This document shows, piece by piece, positions 7,654-15,874 of a stretch of 64,000 bases of DNA. Position 1 is the stretch's first letter. Each line of letters starts with the position of its first letter. The DNA is from JBGSIC01 sp041751875. Its GTDB lineage: Bacteria > Bdellovibrionota > FAC87 > UBA2466 > JACKAF01. The position numbers and the translations under genes are program-made. The notes under the pieces are model-generated. The model had not been told where the DNA came from and ran no database searches. It worked only from the letters and a program-made list of their open reading frames with translations. The stretch covers positions 1 through 64,000 of the forward strand of contig JBGSIC010000008.1 of assembly GCA_041751875.1 (NCBI GenBank), given 5' to 3'.

Positions 7654-8424
7654 CTAGCGCCTACGGGTTCTTCGGAATTTGTTCGAATTTTGTTTCTGGG
7701 TCGGCGTGAGTTGTTTGCTGAACTGGCTCAGGTCCGACTGCTGGCGAATCGCGACAGCAGGGGCTTCAGAGGAGGCCTGGCTGATCGCTGCCGGTTTATC
7801 GAGCACAGTTAAACGTACTGACTGCGAGAAGATAAGGCTGATGCCGGAGAAAACCAAAGAGACCACACTGATGACCAGGGCCATGCGCATGCTCTTTGAA
7901 GTTTTTGGCGTGTAACGCTGCGCCATTTCATCGAGCATCGAGTCGTACGAAGCGGGTAGTTCCTTCAGCATGGCGGTCGCACGTTCCACGTTCTTCGTGA
8001 ATGCTTCACTGTTCTCTTGTACGGCCTTCCAATGGTCGGCCATCGATTTGATGCTTCCTTCGAATGCCTGGGGGAGACCAGTTTCGAGTTCTTCTTTGCT
8101 TGCCTTGGATTTGCGACGCGAGCGTTTCGGCTTTTCTTCGCTGGTTTGTTCTGCTTCCAGCTTCAGTTCGGCTGCTTCGGGCTCTTCTTTCTTTTCTTTC
8201 TTCGTTTTCTCACGAGCGGGTGCTTTGCTTTCCTTGGCTTTTTCTTTGGGGGTTTTTAGATCCGAGAGATCTAGCTCTACAGTCTTTTCGTCCAGTACAT
8301 CGCTCACTTCACCGTCATCATCGTTTTCTTCGGAAGGGTCCTCGTCGAGCTCCATTTCAAGCTCGTCGAGATCGATTACGTCTGTAATTTCTTCTGAGAT
8401 TTCTGATTTCTTCTTACGTCCCAT
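7654..8424 (-). CDS. Acidic/Lys-rich single-span membrane protein, unknown function
   Basis: 256 residues: a very acidic N-terminal stretch with many Asp/Glu (about 10-55), a mixed Lys/Glu low-complexity region (55-115), a helical region (120-175), one hydrophobic membrane segment (about 182-202), and a basic C-terminal tail ending in RRTRRR. There is no signal peptide, so the long acidic part is probably cytoplasmic. A GGAAGGG ribosome site precedes the ATG. A near-perfect sigma-54 promoter match lies 58-73 bases upstream. The partner gene downstream encodes a CYTH enzyme, so the pair may link triphosphate chemistry to the membrane, which is inference. Confidence 0.7.
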   Translation of the reverse strand: MGRKKKSEISEEITDVIDLDELEMELDEDPSEENDDDGEVSDVLDEKTVELDLSDLKTPKEKAKESKAPAREKTKKEKKEEPEAAELKLEAEQTSEEKPKRSRRKSKASKEELETGLPQAFEGSIKSMADHWKAVQENSEAFTKNVERATAMLKELPASYDSMLDEMAQRYTPKTSKSMRMALVISVVSLVFSGISLIFSQSVRLTVLDKPAAISQASSEAPAVAIRQQSDLSQFSKQLTPTQKQNSNKFRRTRRR

Positions 8425-8481
8425 GGCATCGCCCTTCCTTCAAAGCCGCTCCTCGCAAAAAGGAACGGACGACCATGACGA

Positions 8482-8497
8482 AGCAAGCTCGGTGCCA
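8482..8497 (-). promoter_or_regulatory. Sigma-54 (-24/-12) promoter match, near-perfect
   Basis: Minus strand TGGCAC-CGAGC-TTGCT agrees with the -24/-12 consensus at all core positions. Predicted transcript start near 8471, 47 bases before the ATG at 8424. Confidence 0.7.
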
Positions 8498-8702
8498 AGG
8501 CGAATACGCCTGGAATACCCCCCTAAAAGGCTGGAAAGTGCCCTTTTCTGTCAGGGGAAGGGCGGGGAGGGGCACCCGGGCGTTTATAGCGCATAACGCA
8601 CGGAGTCTAGAGAGGTGGTTCGGAATAATAAAACTTATGCGGCACTCTAGGCCGCTTTCTCAAGCCAACAGCCCAACCCCTCTTTAGCCGATAAGAGAGT
8701 CA

Positions 8703-10130
8703 GTGAGATCTACGGTAAAAAGAAGAGGAAGCTGGGAAGAAGGGGATCAAGCCACCCCGTCACCTGTAAGACGCTCCGTCTTTCCTTTAGAGCGCCTACT
8801 TTATCCGCTGCTCTTTTGTGGTCTAACTTTTTTTATAGCCTACGATTTGCTTCCTCGGCGTGTGCAATGGTGGGAAAGTTTTCAAAGCCTTCACAACATG
8901 ACGGATGTGTTTTTCTATCTGCAGGAATTTCGGTCATGGCTTTCGGGAACTTTCTATTACGCGCCTCATTCCCCGTTTTTCTTCCTAGTAACATCGGTGG
9001 GTAAATTCTTGGGGGCCAATGAGCACGAGCTTTTTCTGACGACGGGTCTTCTCAGTCTTACGCTCTTGTCCCTCGCGTTAACAGTTGCTTCTTTTCGGCG
9101 CGAAACGTGGTGGTACGCGCCTTTGGTGATCCTTATCCCGTGGAGTTCGGAAATTCTTTTTTTCCGAAGTTTTGCTTATCTCAAACAATCGCTTTCTTTG
9201 AGTGTGTTTCTGTTGGGCGGCGCTATCGTCGCGCGAACTCTTGCGGCACCTGGGGGTTCCCATTGGAGGATGGGGTTTGTGGGTTATGCGTTTATTCTAC
9301 TCGGAATGAGCCTCCATAAATTTACGGCCCTTCTGGGACTTGGTACGCTTGCTATCTATTTTTCATTAGGTCTATCAACGAAGAAAAGAAACATTTTATG
9401 GTTGGGTGGATTGACCCTCGGAATGCTCTTGTTAGTTGTTGGCCCGACGCCAATTGTCAGTTCAAACGCATGGCAATCAAATGGATTAAGAAACGCTTGT
9501 GCGTACATGAACTGTTCTTCATTCGAGTGGATGGAGTTCTTGCTGGCTTTGTTCCTTTCCAGTGTGGCCGTGCTTTTTTGCTCCCGTGAAGCTCATAGAG
9601 GTTCACGGCTACTTCTTTCTTTGGCCGGAATGTATTTCATCCTCAATCTACCCATTTGGAATAAAGAAGAAGGTTACGCGTTTCGGTTGGCGACTGCTTC
9701 CGTCGGGCTCGCCTACCTCATCGGGTGTGCATTGATGGGTACTTGCACTCACCGAAGGGTGAGGGAAGGATTGGCGCTTACCACGCTATTTGCGTTCGCG
9801 TTTTCCCCTTTTGGATTGACCCGAAAAAGCTACGATGCGCCTCGGGCTGCGTATGTCGAGCTGGAGCGGTACAGAAGCCAGCTGAAAGATTGGATTCCCG
9901 CTGACTCTTTTGTGTTGGCTTCTCACGGGCAGCAGTTTGCCGTGACCTATTTTCTTGAGCGGGCGTCTGCTAGGGAATATCCGAAAGAGGCTCCTGACTC
10001 TCTTTTTTCCCTTGGAGAATCCACTCGGTTCCCAACCGCGTGTACGGATCTTCGCTCTTTTTCCGGTAAGGTTCCTGAGATGGCATCCTGCGTGCGTCTC
10101 ACTGAGACTTTATATATCGAGCGCTTGTGA
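8703..10130 (+). CDS. Polytopic membrane protein, possibly envelope-glycan related
   Basis: 475 residues with a basic N-terminal tail, about 9-11 predicted membrane helices between residues 30 and 390, and a soluble C-terminal part of about 95 residues. A charged loop with EFRSW precedes the second helix group, as in some GT-C type glycosyltransferases and O-antigen polymerase-like proteins, but no signature is strong enough to name it. The start is a GTG with a weak GAGAG site. Downstream, 69 bases on, is a DUF5989 gene; that small protein is known from loci for carbamoyl-transfer and polysaccharide functions, which makes a role in surface glycans plausible. No Asp-rich catalytic motif can be assigned with confidence. 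Confidence 0.6.
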   Translation: MRSTVKRRGSWEEGDQATPSPVRRSVFPLERLLYPLLFCGLTFFIAYDLLPRRVQWWESFQSLHNMTDVFFYLQEFRSWLSGTFYYAPHSPFFFLVTSVGKFLGANEHELFLTTGLLSLTLLSLALTVASFRRETWWYAPLVILIPWSSEILFFRSFAYLKQSLSLSVFLLGGAIVARTLAAPGGSHWRMGFVGYAFILLGMSLHKFTALLGLGTLAIYFSLGLSTKKRNILWLGGLTLGMLLLVVGPTPIVSSNAWQSNGLRNACAYMNCSSFEWMEFLLALFLSSVAVLFCSREAHRGSRLLLSLAGMYFILNLPIWNKEEGYAFRLATASVGLAYLIGCALMGTCTHRRVREGLALTTLFAFAFSPFGLTRKSYDAPRAAYVELERYRSQLKDWIPADSFVLASHGQQFAVTYFLERASAREYPKEAPDSLFSLGESTRFPTACTDLRSFSGKVPEMASCVRLTETLYIERL

Positions 10131-10198
10131 GAGATGATTTCGATGAAGATTGACGCGTTGGCCCGGTACACTTTCTGCGTCTTTGTTAGAATAGAAAG

Positions 10199-10372
10199 AT
10201 GCAGAATACTCGTCCAGAACCTAAGTCGACCATGGGTGAAATTTGGGACTTCGCGCGGACGCGCAAGAAGTTTTGGCTGCTGCCTCTTTTACTTGTACTT
10301 TTGAGCATGGGTTTTCTGCTCTTTCTCGTCGAAGGATCAGCCATCTCTCCTTTCGTGTACACGCTCTTCTAG
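10199..10372 (+). CDS. DUF5989 family small membrane protein
   Basis: 57 residues read directly from the sequence. After a polar start the protein has WDFARTRKKFWLLPLLL, one membrane helix, then EGSAISPFVYTLF at the very C-terminus. The arrangement RxRKKFWLLP, helix, GSAxxPFxYTLF is the hallmark of DUF5989, a small family I know from neighbourhoods with SxtJ and carbamoyltransferase genes. Here neither partner is present nearby; the upstream neighbour is a polytopic membrane protein. The start is taken at the ATG at 10199; an internal ATG at 10232 would still keep the conserved part. Function of the family is not established. Confidence 0.8.
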   Translation: MQNTRPEPKSTMGEIWDFARTRKKFWLLPLLLVLLSMGFLLFLVEGSAISPFVYTLF

Positions 10373-10442
10373 AGCGTGTCCGAAACCTGATGCTCCGCAT
10401 TATTAATTGTCGTTGAGACTCGCCCTATCTATTCCGATGTAG

Positions 10443-11129
10443 ATGAGAGAGGCGATGCCAGTGACAAGTTTTGTGTCAAAAATAATGCTGCGCAGTTTCA
10501 TTTTTCTTTTTCTCTTCGCGTACTGCGGAGTAGGGCAGGCGGCCGCGTACGAGACTCCCCAATCCGCCTACGACCGTTTTTGGTTTCGTTCCACTTACCC
10601 CTATCGACGTTCCACCCATATCAGAGTTTCCATGCCGCTCTATGCGGGCGCCACATTCACCAATCACAGCGCGACTTCCGCTTCGCTCGAAAGCAAACTT
10701 GGGTTTGCGGGAGGGCTGGGACTCGATTTTTACACTTCACGCCGGTCTTGGAGTCTGGGATTTGATCTTCTTATTATCACCAAAGGATTTAAAACCGGCG
10801 GGGTGGATTACTCTGTGAGTTTCCTAGAACTCCCCATTCTGTTTCGCGCTTATCCGTTTGAGAATTTCGCCATTCAGCTGGGCCCCTATTTTTCGCCTGT
10901 GACATTGGGAGCAAGGCAAAGTGTGGGGGGCGTTTCAACGGATGTAAGCTCCCAGTTCAAAGGGGACTTTGGATTTACCTTTGGCGTGCGCATCATGAAG
11001 CGCATCCGCTATCAAGCGAACTGGGGAATTGATTTGCGTTACGATTTAGGACTCTCCACGATTGAGAGTACGATGGAAATCAAACCAAAAACATTCATTG
11101 CGATGTTTTTGCTCGATTTTAGATTGTAG
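10443..11129 (+). CDS. Outer-membrane beta-barrel protein
   Basis: 228 residues. A signal peptide ends near GQAAAYE; the mature part has alternating amphipathic strands with aromatic ends (LGLDFYTS, LELPILFRAYPF, IDLRYDLGLS) and finishes with LLDFRL, a C-terminal strand ending in a hydrophobic residue after Arg, as expected for BAM-assembled barrels. This looks like the small eight- to ten-strand OmpA-like/PorT-type barrel group. The start is uncertain: ATG at 10443, 10455 or 10485 all leave the signal peptide. The next gene begins 33 bases after the stop, so they may share a transcript. Substrate or partner cannot be inferred. Confidence 0.7.
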   Translation: MREAMPVTSFVSKIMLRSFIFLFLFAYCGVGQAAAYETPQSAYDRFWFRSTYPYRRSTHIRVSMPLYAGATFTNHSATSASLESKLGFAGGLGLDFYTSRRSWSLGFDLLIITKGFKTGGVDYSVSFLELPILFRAYPFENFAIQLGPYFSPVTLGARQSVGGVSTDVSSQFKGDFGFTFGVRIMKRIRYQANWGIDLRYDLGLSTIESTMEIKPKTFIAMFLLDFRL

Positions 11130-11162
11130 CTTTTCTTGTTTACCCGAACGGAGGATGGTACT

Positions 11163-11612
11163 TTGCGCTTCGTGAAACCAGTGGTGGGGTTAGTTGTGGT
11201 GGGAGCTTTGGGGCTCTCACTTTCGGGTCGGGCAGAAATGCCAGTCGCACCTCAGGGGTATCCGGTTCCGATGGGTCCCCAGCCAATTCCTCCCACAATG
11301 AAAACCTTTGATGACGATTTTTTCGACCCAGCCAGTCCAGAGTCGGCGCCTCCGGAAGCTCAGGTTGATTCCACGGGAAAAGCCCGTTACGTCGATCGCG
11401 GTTATGGTGAGTATAATTCCGCTCAGTATGAGGAGTGGAAGGCCATCTGCCAGGGTTTCAAGCAGGAGCCGGACAAGTATAGAGACTGTTTCCGCAAGCA
11501 ACGTGATGAGAGCAAACAACGTGCGGAACAAGCAGAGCAGGCTGTGCAGAATAAGCAGTCGCAGAAACAGCGCAACGTGCCCCGAGGCCGCAAGCCTACA
11601 GGCACCCCGTAA
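11163..11612 (+). CDS. Exported Pro-rich protein of unknown function
   Basis: The TTG at 11163 is chosen because a GGAGG site lies seven bases before it and translation gives a signal peptide ending near GRAE. The 149-residue product then has a Pro/Gly-rich stretch (VAPQGYPVPMGPQPIPP), an acidic stretch, a Tyr-rich region with two cysteines (ICQGF, DCF) that may pair, and a Gln/Lys-rich helical C-terminus. The composition suggests an extended periplasmic protein. It lies between the beta-barrel gene and methylmalonyl-CoA epimerase, and the next gene starts eight bases later, so it is probably in an operon. No family recognised. Confidence 0.7.
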   Translation: MRFVKPVVGLVVVGALGLSLSGRAEMPVAPQGYPVPMGPQPIPPTMKTFDDDFFDPASPESAPPEAQVDSTGKARYVDRGYGEYNSAQYEEWKAICQGFKQEPDKYRDCFRKQRDESKQRAEQAEQAVQNKQSQKQRNVPRGRKPTGTP

Positions 11613-11620
11613 GGAGCTTG

Positions 11621-12037
11621 GTGAAGGATAGGGTAATAGCACTTTCTCATGTCGCTATAGCGGTACCCAATCTGCGGGCGATTCAAGAGAAGCTGGAAGC
11701 CCTTTCGCTGCGGGTGTCCGAGAAGCACAGTGTTCCGACGGAAAAAGTCACTGCTGCGATGATTCCGGTGAAGGTGTCTCCCGAATTTCGCATTGAGCTC
11801 CTGGAACCGACGGCAGAGGATTCGCCGATAGCAAAGTTTTTAATGAAGCACTCCAAAGGGGGGCTTCACCATTTAAGTTTTGAAGTAACTGGACTTTCCG
11901 AGTGGCTGGAACTTCTGCAAAAAGAGGGGATCGAAGTATTGCCCCCTGGAATTCGCAAAGCAGCCCGAGGCAAGGCGCTCTTCATTCACCCGCGCGATAT
12001 GGGCGGGGTACTTGTCGAGCTGGAAGAGTTGTCATAG
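11621..12037 (+). CDS. mce: Methylmalonyl-CoA epimerase (VOC superfamily)
   Basis: 138 residues from the GTG at 11621, which has an AAGGAG site four bases ahead; a TTG three bases earlier is too close to that site. The protein is a vicinal-oxygen-chelate fold: SHVAIAV near the N-terminus supplies the first metal His, LLEPTAEDSPIAKFL supplies a Glu, GGLHHLSFEV supplies the second His, and GVLVELEE the last Glu. The spacing and the LEP.xxxSPIxxFL motif are those of methylmalonyl-CoA epimerase, which interconverts (2S)- and (2R)-methylmalonyl-CoA in propionyl-CoA breakdown in the cytoplasm. The mutase is not in this window. Confidence 0.88.
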   Translation: MKDRVIALSHVAIAVPNLRAIQEKLEALSLRVSEKHSVPTEKVTAAMIPVKVSPEFRIELLEPTAEDSPIAKFLMKHSKGGLHHLSFEVTGLSEWLELLQKEGIEVLPPGIRKAARGKALFIHPRDMGGVLVELEELS

Positions 12038-12051
12038 TTTAAGGCGTTTTC

Positions 12052-12834
12052 ATGAGATACGACCAAATCAGCCCCATCCCACCCCTCACGCGTGTGACAA
12101 AGACGTTAATCGTTATCTGCGTCGTTTCTTATCTGGTGGATTTTGTCCTATTTCATTTAGGATTTACTCTTTTCGGTTACAACCTGAACGAAATTTTCGG
12201 ACTGGTGCCGGCGTTTGTGATGGAACGCGGTTGGGTCTGGCAATTTGTGACCTACATTTTCATGCACGGTCACCCCCTGCATATTCTCCTGAACATGCTC
12301 ATCCTCTGGTACTTCGGTGCCGAGATCGAGATGCGTTTGGGAGAAAAAAACTTCCTTACGTATTTCCTCGTTTGCGGTGTGGGCGCGGGACTATTCAACT
12401 TTGCTGTAAACGTCGCGTTTGGAAACGCTTCGAGCCTCTCGAGCCCCATTGTCGGTGCCAGCGGCGCTATTTACGGCATCTTGGCCGCGTACGGCATTTT
12501 CTTTGGAAACCGCTACTTTTTGGTTTTTTTCCTCTTCCCCATGAAGGCGAAGTACTTCGTGCTTCTCATGGCGGCGATTGAACTTGTGATGGGCGTGCAA
12601 GCCAACCCGGCGGACAACGTAGCGCATTTTGCGCATTTAGGCGGCATGCTAGTGGGTGGCGCGTACATCTGGTTGCTCTACATTCGCCCCTCAGGCGGAG
12701 GCCAGGGACGCAAGCGAGACGCCCAGAGAGAAAAACTGAAACGCCAGTTTCGGTTGATTGTGAATCAAGAGGGCGGCAGCGGACCGGAAGACGAAGGCGG
12801 CAACCCAGGTCCTAAAACGCCGTATTGGAACTAA
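12052..12834 (+). CDS. Rhomboid family intramembrane serine protease
   Basis: 260 residues with about six membrane helices. The catalytic serine sits in GASGAIYG (Ser137) and the catalytic histidine in AHFAHLGG (His195), with the oxyanion-type His/Asn residues in HPLHILLNM after a WxxFTY-like stretch (QFVTYIFMHG). These form the Ser-His dyad of active rhomboids, which cleave membrane proteins within the bilayer. The C-terminal tail is charged and Gly-rich and should lie outside the membrane. It starts 15 bases after the epimerase stop, so co-transcription is likely. Natural substrates are unknown. Confidence 0.88.
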   Translation: MRYDQISPIPPLTRVTKTLIVICVVSYLVDFVLFHLGFTLFGYNLNEIFGLVPAFVMERGWVWQFVTYIFMHGHPLHILLNMLILWYFGAEIEMRLGEKNFLTYFLVCGVGAGLFNFAVNVAFGNASSLSSPIVGASGAIYGILAAYGIFFGNRYFLVFFLFPMKAKYFVLLMAAIELVMGVQANPADNVAHFAHLGGMLVGGAYIWLLYIRPSGGGQGRKRDAQREKLKRQFRLIVNQEGGSGPEDEGGNPGPKTPYWN

Positions 12835-12867
12835 GATCAAAACGCTGGCAACCAGCACCTATCATTT

Positions 12868-14751
12868 CTATTTCCAGTAATTAAACATATCAGCCTGTTG
12901 GAACATGACGGCCAAAATGGCGTTAGGCAAAGGCATTTTCCCTTTCGGATGCTTGGCGATCCAATCGGCGCTATTTTGCGCAGCCGTTCTCAACTTGGGG
13001 CCGATGGAAGGGGAGGCGAGAATCTCCGCAAAGTAGGCACCAGCTTCTTTGTGTTGTCCCTGAAAACCAGCGAGCCGCCCTAGATAGTACTGAGTCATCC
13101 GCTTTCGGTGTTCTAGATTCTTTTGACCTAGCGCGGCCGTCAGGTGTTTTTTTGCAGACGAGTAGGCTTTAGACCTAAGAGACAAAATGCCGGCTATGAA
13201 ATAGTAAGCAGAATTGGTTTTGTCGACGGTTAAAATGTCTTCCATCAGTTTAAGGGCTTTACGCTCATCGCCCTCATTTTCGTAAGCCATTTTTGCTTGA
13301 ATAAACATTTGCTGCGCCTTCCATTTGTCCGGATATTGGACCTTAAAGGCATCGTTTTGTTTTATTATCGTGGGGTAAGTGGGAAAGGTGCTTTCGTCGA
13401 ATTGAGATGGCATGGGCAACTCCAGAAAGGAAGATTCCGAAACCGGAGCCCTGCCCAACCCAACGTAAATTTTTTCCGATTCGGGCAGAACCGATACGCT
13501 TGTAATCGTGGTATGCACGCTTACCGTGTTAGGAAATCCCTGAATCTCGCCTAAAAGAGGATCGGTATGGTCAGCAAGAATGCTGAGCGCAGAATCGATA
13601 TCGAGTGTTCCTTTGTGCAGATGGAGAAGGTCCTTCATTCTCAGTTCCCGCGCCACCGTATCTTCCACAATGCTTTGGTTGATGAACTTGTTGTCTTTCT
13701 CTAATTCCGGTGTGTGGAAATAATTTGCCTGGACTTGCCAACCCTGCGTGGATTCTCTCACCGAGAGTCGCTTGCTATTCATTTCGACAGTCGCCACGCG
13801 TCGCTCTTTGCTGCTAACTACCGTATAGACCCAACCAGAAGGAGAAGGATATTTTTTAAAGAGTTGGATCGCTTCGTCCATCGTACGCGCCCCGCGAATC
13901 ACTTTCTGCGCAGCCAAGAAAACGGGAATGCCTTTGTTTGAAACTTCTGTCGTCGGAATCGTATGGACCCCTAAAAATAGTCCGGCCTCGTTCAGCGAAA
14001 CCATCCCTGCGTTTTGCACTCCAGCCGACACGATTGCCATGTGCTTTAGCCCCGAGTCGGGAGCCATGTAGAGAACGGTCGGGTAATGATCGTAGTAGCC
14101 ATTGACGGGAAAATCGGTGTTGCGACCAATGATGATTTCGCCAGTTTTAGTGTAGTCATCCCAGGCAACAAAATCCGAGCAATTGCTTGCCATGGGGATG
14201 ATCTCAACATCCTCGCCCCCGGAGTTCACCTTGGTGCCTGAAAGATAAAATAGAACTTCGAAATCAAAGAAGGCTTCCAGAATGGTATCCAACGGATACT
14301 GGCTCCCCTCGGAGAGCCCAATGAGGTCGTCGTAGACGCCAGGGTCCCCCAGACTGCTCGCGACGTAATCAATCAAAGGATACGTGTGCTTTTTGTGAAT
14401 GACGTTTGTCGCTAGGGCGACCAACGCGGGCCGGTTTCCGATTGTTTGCCGGACATTGTTTCGAACCATATTCGAGCACAACGGTATCGCACCTTGAGAA
14501 ATCTGATCCTTTAGCAATATTCCATGTTGATAGGCCATCTCAAAATCTGTTCCGCGCAAGGAGAGGATATTGAGGCCCTGTCGTACAAAAAGAGAACCCT
14601 TGTCAAAGCGTTTGTCTCCGTTAGGAAGTGGGATGAGCGAAGCTTTGTAGAGAGAAGAATGCTTTTGCCGCAGAGTCTTCTGGCGCGTTTTGAAGTCAAA
14701 AGACCAGGCCGAACTTGCCAGTACTAGACTGACGATGAGCAATGAGCGCAA
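12868..14751 (-). CDS. C45-type Ntn hydrolase fused to C-terminal TPR repeats, exported
   Basis: 627 residues from a TTG with a GGGGGA site ahead. A signal peptide ends near SAWSF. The main domain matches the C45 (acyl-CoA:6-aminopenicillanic acid acyltransferase-like) family: after a roughly 190-residue N-part comes SNCSDFVAW, where Cys191 would be the N-terminal nucleophile after self-cleavage, then IGRNTDFP, a Gly-rich sheet region, NEAGLFLGVHT, and SKERRVATVE. From about residue 500 the protein continues with TPR-like helices (KALKLMEDILTVDKTNSAYYFIAGIL and following). Members hydrolyse amide bonds or act on lipids; the substrate here is unknown. The TPR tail is unusual and suggests a protein partner. 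Confidence 0.75.
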   Translation of the reverse strand: MRSLLIVSLVLASSAWSFDFKTRQKTLRQKHSSLYKASLIPLPNGDKRFDKGSLFVRQGLNILSLRGTDFEMAYQHGILLKDQISQGAIPLCSNMVRNNVRQTIGNRPALVALATNVIHKKHTYPLIDYVASSLGDPGVYDDLIGLSEGSQYPLDTILEAFFDFEVLFYLSGTKVNSGGEDVEIIPMASNCSDFVAWDDYTKTGEIIIGRNTDFPVNGYYDHYPTVLYMAPDSGLKHMAIVSAGVQNAGMVSLNEAGLFLGVHTIPTTEVSNKGIPVFLAAQKVIRGARTMDEAIQLFKKYPSPSGWVYTVVSSKERRVATVEMNSKRLSVRESTQGWQVQANYFHTPELEKDNKFINQSIVEDTVARELRMKDLLHLHKGTLDIDSALSILADHTDPLLGEIQGFPNTVSVHTTITSVSVLPESEKIYVGLGRAPVSESSFLELPMPSQFDESTFPTYPTIIKQNDAFKVQYPDKWKAQQMFIQAKMAYENEGDERKALKLMEDILTVDKTNSAYYFIAGILSLRSKAYSSAKKHLTAALGQKNLEHRKRMTQYYLGRLAGFQGQHKEAGAYFAEILASPSIGPKLRTAAQNSADWIAKHPKGKMPLPNAILAVMFQQADMFNYWK

Positions 14752-14794
14752 AGGTTCCCCCGTAGAATGCGAGCTGATTTACTTCAGGCTTAGT

Positions 14795-15754
14795 TCAAAG
14801 CCTACGCGCCAGTATTGTCGGGCATAGATTTAGCAAAGGCAATTCCGGGAAGTTTGGCAGGTGCGTCAGGAAGCTTGATTGCTGCTTTGTGGGAAGTTCA
14901 TAGGGTTTGAGCCACTTTTCCACGGTCTCGGCGTTTATCCCGCCTAGTGTTTTTTGTAGCTCGTCGAAGTACGAGTCCTTACTACCTGCTAGCCTAAGGA
15001 CGGAAACCGGAACGCGATAAAGTGTTTTTTTGGCCCCTTTGCGCAAAGATTGAAGTGGAATGACGACCGCTTCGGCCCGGTTCCCCACCTGAATATCAAT
15101 CACCAAGATGGGGAGAAGTTTTTCTCCCTTGAACGGGATAAAAAAACGTTGGTCCGAAAAATTATTCGATTCCACAGTTAAATCGAAGGGGGGCAAAATA
15201 TGGTCTGCGACGTCGCGGTAGTCCACCGACACCGCATCTTCGGCAAGCACCGCTTTGGTTCCCGTTTTATCTGTGGTTAGGCCGTGGTAGGTGACGGACA
15301 ATTCTATCTGGACACTACCATTGGGCTGAATAATCACTTTGGGAAATTCATCTTGAACGCCAAGTGCATAAAGGCTGTTACCAGCCAAATCTAGAGTCAC
15401 TAGGCGCCTTTTGTCGGCAAGGCGCGCCGCCAACGATTTTATCTTTGCTGTGGGAAGTTCTATTTCCTTGTGGAGAAGCTCCTTTTTTCCTTCTACTTTC
15501 GCAAAAAATTGCAGGATGCATCGAGTGGTAGTCGAGTCCGACAAGTGAAAGGTTAGCCGCCCCTCTGCGGAGTGCGTGGTAACAATTTCTCGTGGCCCAT
15601 CATAAAAAAGAGTTCGCTCCTCGTAGACGCCGTACTCGCGCACAAGAACCTGAACCGGAAGTTCCCAAGCGGCGGTGGTATCGACACGAGAGGGGCGAGA
15701 GACGGAGGCCCAAATTGTAAGTGGAAATAAAGCTAATAGAAAAAAAAGCCGCAA
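14795..15754 (-). CDS. Exported protein of unknown function
   Basis: 319 residues from a TTG start; the only ribosome site is a run of eight G a few bases ahead. A signal peptide ends near IWAS. The rest is mostly predicted beta sheet (WELPVQVLVREYGVYEE, VQIELSVTYHGL, LLPILVIDIQVG) with a short helical segment near residue 260. The C-terminus has one cysteine. No family recognised. The next gene, for the C45-TPR hydrolase, starts 43 bases downstream on the same strand, so the two could form one operon, and a functional link between an exported sheet protein and an exported hydrolase is possible. Confidence 0.7.
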   Translation of the reverse strand: MRLFFLLALFPLTIWASVSRPSRVDTTAAWELPVQVLVREYGVYEERTLFYDGPREIVTTHSAEGRLTFHLSDSTTTRCILQFFAKVEGKKELLHKEIELPTAKIKSLAARLADKRRLVTLDLAGNSLYALGVQDEFPKVIIQPNGSVQIELSVTYHGLTTDKTGTKAVLAEDAVSVDYRDVADHILPPFDLTVESNNFSDQRFFIPFKGEKLLPILVIDIQVGNRAEAVVIPLQSLRKGAKKTLYRVPVSVLRLAGSKDSYFDELQKTLGGINAETVEKWLKPYELPTKQQSSFLTHLPNFPELPLLNLCPTILARRL

Positions 15755-15758
15755 AATA

Positions 15759-15766
15759 CCCCCCCC
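15759..15766. repeat. Eight-C tract acting as ribosome-site region
   Basis: Eight C on the plus strand read as eight G four bases ahead of the TTG start at 15754. Change in length would alter the distance between ribosome site and start codon and so could tune translation. Confidence 0.6.
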
Positions 15767-15874
15767 AAGACAACCTATAGAAGTTATACACAGAGAAGAA
15801 CTTCATGGCAACCATTCGTTGATTTTGGGGATACGCCGAGCGCGTAGGCTTAGTCTGAGGCAGATTGGGAGGAG

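Noticed and set aside
8515..8575. GTGCCC/GGGGCAC complementarity as another hairpin repeat
   Set aside because: Only about six pairing bases separated by a long G-rich loop, not comparable to the other elements.
7970..8596. 208-codon Ser-rich open frame on the plus strand
   Set aside because: It is the antisense of the acidic low-complexity protein at 7654-8424; Glu/Lys-rich codons read backwards give Ser/Phe-rich frames.
8475..8687. 70-codon frame in the gap before the 475-residue membrane protein
   Set aside because: It covers the sigma-54 match on the other strand, has no ribosome site, and its composition is not protein-like.
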